A stretch of 46,950 bases of DNA from Actinomycetes bacterium. Lineage in GTDB: Bacteria > Actinomycetota > Actinomycetes > Streptosporangiales > Streptosporangiaceae. Positions 24,735-31,699 of the stretch are shown piece after piece. The DNA is taken from positions 1 to 46,950 of the forward strand of contig JAOPYM010000570.1 of NCBI GenBank assembly GCA_025964615.1. The letters run 5' to 3'. Within the stretch, counting starts at the first letter, position 1; the number at the start of each line of letters is the position of its first letter. Below the pieces are notes generated by a model. That model saw only the letters and a list, made by a program, of their open reading frames with translations, was not told the origin of the DNA and searched no databases. A program made the position numbers and the translations under genes.

Positions 24735-27700
24735 TTACAGGTACTGGCCCAGGCCGGAGTCGGCGATGGGCCTGGGGGTGCCGTTGGGCAGGTCGGCGGG
24801 GCGCAGCAGCCGTACCTCGTCGCCGTTGACCGCCTCGGCCGCCGAGGTGATGCGGTGGGCCTGCAGCGAGATCGCGCGGTCCAGCAGGTTGCGCATCACC
24901 CGGGCGTTGCCGAAGGACGTGCCGCGCGGCTCACCCCGTACCGTCTCCCTGACCGCCTCGATGACCCCGTCGGCGAGAACGAACCCGGCCTCCGCGGCCA
25001 TCAGCTCGAAAATGGCGACCAGCTCGTCGTCGGTGTAGTCCGGGAAGTGAATGACCGTCGGGAAGCGGGAGGCGAGACCAGGGTTGAACTCCCTGAACCG
25101 CTGCATCTCCCCCTCGTATCCGGCCACGATGACGACCAGGTCGGCCCGCTGCTCCTCCATCAGCCGCAGCAGTTCGGCGACCGCCTCGTGACCGTAGTCG
25201 CGGGCCGAGTCGGCCGGAGTGAGCGCGTACGCCTCGTCGACGAACAGCACCCCGCCGAGCGCCCGGTCCACCGCGGCGCGCACCTTCGGGGCGGTCTGGC
25301 CGACGTACTCCCCCACCAGGTCGGCCCGGCCGACCTCGACCAGATGCCCGGAGGACAGCAGCCCGAGCTGCGCGTAGACGGCGGCGACCAACCGGGCGAT
25401 GGTGGTCTTGGCCGTGCCCGGCGACCCGGTGAAGACCATGTGCCTGGTGGGCGCGGCGATCGGCACCCCGTGCTCCCTGCGGAGCTGCTCGGCCTTCACC
25501 TCGGCGACCAGCAGCCGTACCTCCCGCTTCACGTCCTCCAGGCCGATCAGCCGGTCGATCTCGGCCAGCGGATCACCGGGCAGCTCGATCCGGCCCGACG
25601 CCGCGAGCGAGTCGGGGATGTCCACCACGAACAGCTCGTCGAGGGACTCGGTCTCGTCGACGATGCCGTCCTCGAGCACCCTGCGGCCCTGCATCGCGAC
25701 GGCGCGGTCCAGCAGGTTGACCATGAGCCGGGCGTTGGCGAAGGCCCCGCCGCGCGGCGCCGCGTGCACCAGGGCACCTACCTTGGCCAGCACGCCGTCG
25801 TGCAGCGCGAACCCGGCGTCGGCGGCCTTGCCCGCGAACACCTCGACCAGTTCGTCCTCTGCGAGGTCGGCGAAGCGGACCACCCTGGGGAACAGCGCGG
25901 CCAGCTCCTGCTCCCGCTTGAGCAGCCCGTTGATCTCGCCGTCCGGGCCGGACAGCACCACCACCAGATCCTCGGGATAGTCCTGCACGGCCGCGAGCAG
26001 CACGTCGATGGCCTCCCGGTCGCGTGGCGACTCGGCGGCGTTCAGCATGTGCGCCTCGTCGATCACCAGCACACCGCCCGCGGCCCGTTCGACCGCACGG
26101 CGCACCTTCGGGCCGCTCTCGCTGGTGTACTCGCCGACCAGATCGGCCCGGTCCACCTCGATCAGGTGCCCGGAGGACAGGACACCGAGGTCGGCGAAGA
26201 TACGGCCGAGGATGCGTGCGATCTTGGTCTTGCCGGTTCCCCGGTTCCCGGTGAAGACCAGCTGACGCGGGCGGGATGCGGCCGGCATGCCCGCCGCGCG
26301 GCGCAGCCTGGCGGCCTTCGCCTCCGCGACGAGCAGGTCCACCTCACGCTTGACCCCGGCGATGCCCGCCACGGCGGCCAGCTCGGCGGCAGGATCCAGG
26401 TCGCTGCCGCCGGTGATCAGCCGCTGCGGCAGGTCCGCCGCGATGACCTCCGGAGCGGGCGTACGGCCCGTACGCCCGCGTGCGGCGGCCACGCCCTGTT
26501 CGGCCAGGTAGTCGGCGAGGCGGGCGTTGCGCAGGTTGAGCAGCGGCGGGGTACGGGCCAGCAGTACGCCGGCGGTCCTGACCACGTCCTTGGCGACCAG
26601 CGCGCCTCTGCCGGTGACCGCCCGGCGGAACAGCTCGGTGTAGTCGTCCTCGCCGAACTCCCGGGTCCTGACCACCCGGAAGTACTGCACCAGGGCCGGG
26701 TTGGCGGCGAACAACCGGTCGTCGCCGCCCCTACGGCACAGCACCACGACGTGCAGCCGCCGGTTCCTGGCGACCAGCCGGCGCAGCTCCTCGACGACGA
26801 TCACCCCGCACCGGTCGTACCCGGCCAGTTTGTCGAGGTCGTCGACGACCAGCAGGAGCCGTCCCTCGACGCACTCGCGGACCCGGTTCTGCAGCCACAT
26901 GACGGCGTCGCTGCCATTGAAGTTCGGGAACACCTGGTCGGAGATCCAGGAGGAGTCGCGGATGGCGCCACGGTCGATCAGCGCCCGCTCGATCGCCGCC
27001 ACGGCGGTGCCCTTGCCGGTGCCCTCGGGGCCGGCGACAAGGAGCCGTACGGGCCGGTCGGTGGCGCCGAGAACCTCGCGGAGGGCCTCGCTCAGGTCCG
27101 GCTGGCCGACGAGCTCGCCGGCAGGCTCCGCGACCGTCTCCGCGACCTCGGCGGCGCTGTCCGGCGGCGGCCCCGCGAAGGTTGCGGCCAGGGGGTTGAC
27201 GATGGCGCGGGGTTCGAAGAGGCGCCGCAGGTCCTGCTGGAAGGCCCGTACCGGGACCCGGCACTTGGGACTGGTCGCGGTCTCGGGCAGGCCCTGCACG
27301 GCACCTGTCACCCGTACCGCCATGTCCAGCCAGGCGCGGCAGGCGTCGGCCTCGCCGGCCACCAGTGCGCGCGACAACCAGGACCGTACGTCGCTCTGCC
27401 AGCTCTCGACCACGTAGCCCTCGCGGAGCGTCCTGAACCGTTCCCCCACCGCGTCGCCGAGCGCGCCGCCGCTGAGGGCGACGGTGACCTCGGCGGGGAC
27501 GACGGTGGCCTCGGCCTGCAGCAGCAACCGGGCCACCGCCATGTCGGGCGGGTCCCCGTCGTGGAGCGCGCCGAGCAGATGCCGGTGGGCCGAGGTGAAC
27601 CCGCCCAGCGCCCACTCCAGGTAGCCGATCGGGCCGTGCAGCTCGGGCAGCGCTGCCAGGATCGAGGCGTCGGCGCTCGCCGCCCAGAGCCCCTCCAGCG

Positions 27701-28274
27701 CACCGAGCGGCGCGGTCAGGTCCTGCTCGCGCAGCACCGGGTCCGCGGCCCGCAGTTCGTGCAGCCGGATGAGGGCCTGCCTGCGTTCCTCCACCGGTTC
27801 AAGGCCTTCGAACACGTCCAGGCAGTCGCGGGCGACCGCGTACATCAGGGTCCGCCGGTCACGGTCGTCACCTGCCGCCTCCGGCAGCCAGAGGCCGGGA
27901 GGGCGGAATCTGGCCCCCTGCGTGAGCCAGGCCAGCGGGTCGCGGACCGGCGGCTCGGGCTTGGCGAGCAGCTCGGCGAGCAGCTCGTAGTCGACGTCCC
28001 CGCGTGAACCCGACCTGATCGCCGAGACGCCGAGGAGCCAGGTCAGCAGGGACCACAGCTCCGCCCCGATCACCGAGGTCGACTCTGCGTAGAAGGCGCT
28101 GGTCGTGCGGGCCAGCGTCGCCCCGCGCCCGTCCCTGCCGAACTCGACGGCCCGGTCCCGCAACGACTCGTACAGCCCGTCGGGAACCCGCCAGGGGCCG
28201 TACGCGTAGAGGTCGAGGACGGGCTCTTCGGTCAGCAGCACTTCGAGGTGTTCCGGCAGCCGGGGGGAGCTCAC
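24735..28274 (-). CDS. 1179-aa protein with three AAA ATPase domains (CbbX-like tandem)
   Basis: N-terminal region of about 390 residues (helical, no recognised domain), then three P-loop modules. Module 1: Walker A GPEGTGKG (415-422), Walker B LLVVDDLD (about 474-481), STAND- or DnaA-like. Modules 2 and 3 are CbbX/SpoVK-type AAA+: GNRGTGKT (676-683) with VIDEAH, and GSPGTAKT (950-957) with FVDEAY, each followed by DLVGEY (pore-loop region). Module 3 keeps the arginine-bearing NPGLASRFP; module 2 has LAALFPR instead, so its arginine finger is probably lost. The CbbX fold is shared with RuBisCO activase and type VII secretion EccA. The role here is likely protein remodelling; no cbb or ESX gene is in the window. 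Starts at GTG with AGGG eight bases upstream. Confidence 0.88.
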   Translation of the reverse strand: MSSPRLPEHLEVLLTEEPVLDLYAYGPWRVPDGLYESLRDRAVEFGRDGRGATLARTTSAFYAESTSVIGAELWSLLTWLLGVSAIRSGSRGDVDYELLAELLAKPEPPVRDPLAWLTQGARFRPPGLWLPEAAGDDRDRRTLMYAVARDCLDVFEGLEPVEERRQALIRLHELRAADPVLREQDLTAPLGALEGLWAASADASILAALPELHGPIGYLEWALGGFTSAHRHLLGALHDGDPPDMAVARLLLQAEATVVPAEVTVALSGGALGDAVGERFRTLREGYVVESWQSDVRSWLSRALVAGEADACRAWLDMAVRVTGAVQGLPETATSPKCRVPVRAFQQDLRRLFEPRAIVNPLAATFAGPPPDSAAEVAETVAEPAGELVGQPDLSEALREVLGATDRPVRLLVAGPEGTGKGTAVAAIERALIDRGAIRDSSWISDQVFPNFNGSDAVMWLQNRVRECVEGRLLLVVDDLDKLAGYDRCGVIVVEELRRLVARNRRLHVVVLCRRGGDDRLFAANPALVQYFRVVRTREFGEDDYTELFRRAVTGRGALVAKDVVRTAGVLLARTPPLLNLRNARLADYLAEQGVAAARGRTGRTPAPEVIAADLPQRLITGGSDLDPAAELAAVAGIAGVKREVDLLVAEAKAARLRRAAGMPAASRPRQLVFTGNRGTGKTKIARILGRIFADLGVLSSGHLIEVDRADLVGEYTSESGPKVRRAVERAAGGVLVIDEAHMLNAAESPRDREAIDVLLAAVQDYPEDLVVVLSGPDGEINGLLKREQELAALFPRVVRFADLAEDELVEVFAGKAADAGFALHDGVLAKVGALVHAAPRGGAFANARLMVNLLDRAVAMQGRRVLEDGIVDETESLDELFVVDIPDSLAASGRIELPGDPLAEIDRLIGLEDVKREVRLLVAEVKAEQLRREHGVPIAAPTRHMVFTGSPGTAKTTIARLVAAVYAQLGLLSSGHLVEVGRADLVGEYVGQTAPKVRAAVDRALGGVLFVDEAYALTPADSARDYGHEAVAELLRLMEEQRADLVVIVAGYEGEMQRFREFNPGLASRFPTVIHFPDYTDDELVAIFELMAAEAGFVLADGVIEAVRETVRGEPRGTSFGNARVMRNLLDRAISLQAHRITSAAEAVNGDEVRLLRPADLPNGTPRPIADSGLGQYL

Positions 28275-28382
28275 CTGACCTACCCTTCACGTGTCGGGAG
28301 TATCCGATTATCCGGGAAAACTGTAACTCTCGCCGGAAAACGTCCAGCGGTCTATTGTCGCCGTGAGGTGATTGACCAGCCC

Positions 28383-29315
28383 ATGACCCCGCCCATGACC
28401 TTCAGGCACCAGGCCCTGCCGTACGGCTCCAACGCGGAGCTGGCCGCCGGGGTGCTGCCGTTCGTCACCGATGGCCTCACGGCGGGTGACGCGGTGATCG
28501 TCGTCACCACCCCGGCCAATGCCGCCCTCCTTCGCGACGCACTCGGCGAGCTGCGCGACGAGGTCGACTTCGTTGACTCCCAGGACGTCTACGATGCGCC
28601 GGCCCGTACGCTCGCCACCTTCTACGAGCGGGTGGCCGACCATCCGGGGCCCGGCCGGGCGCGCGTCGTCGGCGAGCCGCTGTGGGCCGGGCTGACACCC
28701 TTCGAGACGCTGGAATGGACCCGGTACGAGTCGCTGGTCAATGTCGTCTTCGCCGCGACGACCGGCTGGCTGCTCTGCCCGCACGACACGAGGGAACTTC
28801 CCGCGTCGGTACTGCAGGCCGCCGCCAGGACCCATCCCGAGGTGCTCGCCGCGGACCGCCCGGCGGACTACGTCGAGCCCCGCGACTTCTACGCCGAGTG
28901 CAACGGCACCGCACTGCCGCCGGCCCCGTCGCACGCTGACCAGCTTCGCTTCGGTGGCGGCGAGCTCCGCTCCACCCGCCGGTTCGCCAGGTGGGCGGCG
29001 GAACGGGCGGGGGTACGCGGCGAACAGGCCGCCGGGTTCGTCATCGCCGTCAACGAGGTGGCGACGAACGTGCTGCAGTACGGCGGCGGGCACGGCTCGA
29101 TCGCGGCGTGGACCGAGCCCGGCCGGCTGCTGTGCGACGTCATCGACTCGGGACCGGGCGTCGACGACCATTTCCTCGGCCACGTACCGCCCGTCCCCGA
29201 CCGGGACCGCGGCGCCGGGCTGTGGGTGGCCCGGCAGCTGTGCGACCTGATCGAGATCCGGTCCGGCCGGGACGGCACCCTGGTCCGCCTGCATCTGCGC
29301 CTCGCCCGGGTCTAG
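28383..29315 (+). CDS. MEDS domain plus RsbW-like HATPase signalling protein
   Basis: A 310-aa protein with an N-terminal MEDS-type sensory domain (FRHQALPYGSNAELAAGVLPFVTDGLTAGDAVIVVTTPANAALL and, later, ARVVGEPLWAGL) and a C-terminal HATPase of the anti-sigma/serine-kinase type with N-box INEVATNVLQYGGG, DSGPGV and GAGLWVARQL. Such proteins in actinomycetes act as switch kinases or anti-sigma factors that bind sigma factors or anti-anti-sigma partners; no partner gene is adjacent. Divergent from the AAA gene with 108 nt between starts. ATG 28383 chosen; GTG 28368 is possible (GAGGTG precedes). Its 3' end adjoins repeat copy B. Confidence 0.9.
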   Translation: MTPPMTFRHQALPYGSNAELAAGVLPFVTDGLTAGDAVIVVTTPANAALLRDALGELRDEVDFVDSQDVYDAPARTLATFYERVADHPGPGRARVVGEPLWAGLTPFETLEWTRYESLVNVVFAATTGWLLCPHDTRELPASVLQAAARTHPEVLAADRPADYVEPRDFYAECNGTALPPAPSHADQLRFGGGELRSTRRFARWAAERAGVRGEQAAGFVIAVNEVATNVLQYGGGHGSIAAWTEPGRLLCDVIDSGPGVDDHFLGHVPPVPDRDRGAGLWVARQLCDLIEIRSGRDGTLVRLHLRLARV

Positions 29316-29402
29316 GTGCTTGGGCCGCGTCGTCTGGACTGAGGAGCGAGGGAGCGTAGCGACTGAGTGACGAGGGAAGACGGCGCGTCAAGGCCCAAGC
29401 AC
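29316..29402. repeat. Convergent-gene repeat, copy B (bidirectional terminator)
   Basis: Long imperfect hairpin: GTGCTTGGGCC / GGCCCAAGCAC at the ends (11 bp perfect), then CGCGTCGTCT / AGACGGCGCG (9 of 10), between convergent genes. The left 40 nt match copy A at 24656. Confidence 0.8.
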
Positions 29403-29429
29403 CGCGCGAGCGGAGCGAGCGCCAGCAGA

Positions 29430-30209
29430 TTAGAGCGGCAGCAGGTCCGGGCGTTTGGGGTCGCGTCCGTCACCGGAGGACCGGCCCTGCACCCGCCGCT
29501 GGATCCAGGGCAGCAGGTAGGCCCTGGCCCAGTGCAGGTCGTCGCGGCGCAAGGTCAGCCAGTCCGGTTCGGGCATCGGCGGCCACGGTTCCCGCCAGTC
29601 GCCGTCCACCGGCACCCCGAGGGTCTCGCAGACCCGCAGCGCCATCCGCCGGTGCCCCTCCGGGGACAGGTGCAGCCGATCCTCATCCCAGGCCTGCGGG
29701 TCGTGCAGCACACTCATCGGCCACAGGTCCACCACCCGTGCACCGTGCTGGTCGGCGATGGCGCGCAGGTGCATGTTGAAGGTGGCCGCCCGGCCCCGGA
29801 ACCGGCCCATCATGCCGCGCAGCCCGCGCGGATCGAGGCCGGTGAAGATGAGGACCTCCGAACCGGTGGCGCGCAGATCCCGCACCGCTCCGTCGAAGAT
29901 CGGCGCCAGCGTGTCCGGGTCGCCGCTGGGCCTGATCAGGTCGTTGCCGCCGCCGCAGAGGGTGACCACGTCGGGATTCAGCTCGATCGCCCGCGGCACC
30001 TGGTCCTCGACGATCTGGCGAAGCAGCTTGCCGCGGACGGCCAGGTTCGCATATCGCAGGCCGGGCCGTTGCACGGCCAGGTGCTCGGCCACCCGGTCCG
30101 CCCAGCCCCGGTAGAGGTCGCCATCGGGATATGGGTCGTACATGCCCTCTGTGAAACTGTCCCCAAGTGCCACAAAGGTATTGATCTCATTCACCACGCC
30201 CCCAATCAT
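29430..30209 (-). CDS. SGNH/GDSL-family hydrolase
   Basis: A 259-aa SGNH esterase/lipase. All four blocks are visible: ALGDSFTEG (nucleophile Ser), NLAVRGK, CGGGNDLI, and DEDRLHLSPEGHRRMA (Asp-x-x-His). No signal peptide is seen, so it is probably cytoplasmic; the natural substrate (acyl ester or acetylated sugar) is unknown. ATG 30209 follows GAGGGA about five bases upstream. It lies beyond the palindromic repeat copy 3 that ends the cvn operon, so it is probably a separate transcript. The 3' end faces repeat copy B. Confidence 0.93.
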   Translation of the reverse strand: MIGGVVNEINTFVALGDSFTEGMYDPYPDGDLYRGWADRVAEHLAVQRPGLRYANLAVRGKLLRQIVEDQVPRAIELNPDVVTLCGGGNDLIRPSGDPDTLAPIFDGAVRDLRATGSEVLIFTGLDPRGLRGMMGRFRGRAATFNMHLRAIADQHGARVVDLWPMSVLHDPQAWDEDRLHLSPEGHRRMALRVCETLGVPVDGDWREPWPPMPEPDWLTLRRDDLHWARAYLLPWIQRRVQGRSSGDGRDPKRPDLLPL

Positions 30210-30242
30210 GCAATCCCTCAGCGTCCCTACGCGACCGTAGGT

Positions 30243-30306
30243 CGTTGAGTCGTGGGGTTTCCCGCACCGTTCCCGGAATCGGTGCGGTAAACGCCACGAG
30301 TCAACG
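30243..30306. repeat. Stop-codon palindromic repeat, copy 3
   Basis: On the minus strand: CGTTGACTCGTGG.. to ..CCACGACTCAACG; stem GTGGGGTTTCCCGCAC / GTGCGGTAAACGCCAC has two mismatches relative to the perfect copies. Its right-end TCAACG contains, on the minus strand, the CGT-TGA ending cvnD. Confidence 0.88.
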
Positions 30307-30876
30307 GGTTACGGCGGCGAGGGCGTGCTCGGCGAGGGTGACCAGGGTGGCCTTGGTCGACTCCCTGCTCCTGGCGTCGCACTGGACGATGGGGATCTGC
30401 GGGCGTACCGCGAGCGCCTCCCGCACGTCCTCCACCGCGAAGAGGAACTCCCCGTGGAAACCGTTGACGGCGATGACGAACGGGATGCGGGCCTCCTCGA
30501 AGTAGTCGATGGCCGCGAAGGAGTCCTCCAGGCGCCGGGTGTCGACCAGGACCACCGCTCCGATCGCGCCGCGGACCAGGTCGTCCCACATGAACCAGAA
30601 CCGCTGCTGCCCGGGGGTACCGAACAGATAGAGGACCAGGTCGGTCTCCAGGGTGAGCCTGCCGAAGTCCATGGCGACCGTGGTCGTCGTCTTCCCCGGT
30701 GTAGCGGAGAGGTCGTCGACGCCGGTGCTCGCGGCGGTCATCACAGCTTCGGTCCGCAACGGCATGATCTCCGACACCGCCCCCACGAAGGTCGTCTTGC
30801 CGACACCGAAACCCCCGCCGATAATGATCTTGACCGACATCAGAGTCGGACCGGCGTCAGATCTTGCGAAGTCCAC
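30301..30876 (-). CDS. cvnD: Conservon GTPase-like protein CvnD
   Basis: A 191-aa small Ras/MglA-like GTPase of conservons: Walker A GGGFGVGKTT, switch region ATPGKTTTTVAMDFGR, LYLFGTPGQQRFWFMWDDLVRGAIGAVVLVDTRRLEDSF, and NGFHGE in place of NKxD. It works with CvnA-C at the membrane as a G-protein-like switch affecting development and metabolism. The start at GTG 30876 (VDFARSDAG) is preferred because conservon CvnDs begin at this position, AAAGGG lies six bases upstream, and it overlaps the end of cvnC, as in other conservons. The track's TTG 30891 and the ATG at 30840 are less likely. Stop codon is inside palindromic repeat copy 3. Confidence 0.94.
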   Translation of the reverse strand: MDFARSDAGPTLMSVKIIIGGGFGVGKTTFVGAVSEIMPLRTEAVMTAASTGVDDLSATPGKTTTTVAMDFGRLTLETDLVLYLFGTPGQQRFWFMWDDLVRGAIGAVVLVDTRRLEDSFAAIDYFEEARIPFVIAVNGFHGEFLFAVEDVREALAVRPQIPIVQCDARSRESTKATLVTLAEHALAAVTR

Positions 30877-31210
30877 TGAGAACCCTTTCAAGGAGCCGGC
30901 GGTCCGGCTGTTCGTCTGCGGAGTTGGACTGATGCAGCCGCAGCAGCCCCTCGTATGCCATGTCGGCGACCAGTACCCGGGTCACCCCGAGCGGCAGCCG
31001 CAACAGCGCCGAGATCTCCGCCACCGAACGCCACTCCCGGCAAAGGCCGATGATCGCCCGGTGCTCCGGGGTGAGCGTGGTGATGTCATGCGGCGGGTAC
31101 GGCACCGACGTGACGATGGTCTCGATCGCCACGTCGGATCGGGGCCTGGTCCGGCCGCCGGTCATCGTGTACGGGCGTACCAGGAAATTCGGGTCCCCCT
31201 GTTCCACCAC
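30857..31210 (-). CDS. cvnC: Conservon DUF742 protein CvnC
   Basis: A 117-aa DUF742 protein: VRPYTMTGGRTRP, DITTLTPEHRAIIGLCREWRSVAEISALLRLPLGVTRVLVADMAYEGLLRLH, ending RRLLERVLSGLRKI. DUF742 has a winged-helix-like fold and is the third member of the cvn unit. Starts at GTG with GGAGA six bases upstream, 30 nt after cvnB; its last 20 bases overlap cvnD. Confidence 0.95.
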   Translation of the reverse strand: MVEQGDPNFLVRPYTMTGGRTRPRSDVAIETIVTSVPYPPHDITTLTPEHRAIIGLCREWRSVAEISALLRLPLGVTRVLVADMAYEGLLRLHQSNSADEQPDRRLLERVLSGLRKI

Positions 31211-31240
31211 CGGTGTCTCCGTTCCCAGGGCTGCGGCCGC

Positions 31241-31699
31241 TTAACGCGACGGACCGGTACCCAGTTCCGTGATCGGGGACGGTCCCCCGAAGGAGGGCTG
31301 GACGTCGACGCCGCGCAGCGCCGGGGTCAGTACCCGGCCCACCCGCTCGACCAGGAGGGTCATCTCGTACGCGACAAGCCCCAGGTCACAGTCGGGAGAG
31401 GCGAGCACCGCGAACACCGACCCGTTGCGGATCGCCATGACCAGCAGCAGGCCCCGGTCCATCTCGACCACGGTCTGGTTGACGCCGCCCGCGTCGAAGA
31501 TGGACGCGGCGCCCTGGGTGAGGCTGGTCAGCCCGGAGGCGATCGCGGACAGCTGGTCGGCGCGGTCGTGCGGAAACCCCTTCGAGTACGCCATCGGGAG
31601 TCCGTCGGACGAGACCACCACCGCGTGCGCGACCTCCGGCACCCGTTCTACGAAGTTCGTCGCCAGCCAGCCGAGGTCCTGCCAGTTCGGCTCGTTCAT
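31241..31699 (-). CDS. cvnB: Conservon roadblock/LC7 protein CvnB
   Basis: A 152-aa roadblock/LC7-domain protein (LGWLATNFVERVPEVAHAVVVSSDGLPMAYSKGF, DQLSAIASGLTSLTQGAASIFD, GGVNQTVVEMDRGLLLVMAIRNGSVFAVLA). In other MglA-type modules the roadblock protein is the GTPase regulator, so it probably controls CvnD. Its ATG overlaps the cvnA stop by four bases (ATGA), so the two are translationally coupled. The track ORF 31241..32284 extends into cvnA antisense space and is not the true start. Confidence 0.95.
   Translation of the reverse strand: MNEPNWQDLGWLATNFVERVPEVAHAVVVSSDGLPMAYSKGFPHDRADQLSAIASGLTSLTQGAASIFDAGGVNQTVVEMDRGLLLVMAIRNGSVFAVLASPDCDLGLVAYEMTLLVERVGRVLTPALRGVDVQPSFGGPSPITELGTGPSR

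Noticed and set aside
24669-28007. 1112-aa plus-strand ORF opposite the triple-AAA gene
   Set aside because: Low-complexity shadow; the minus frame shows three P-loops.
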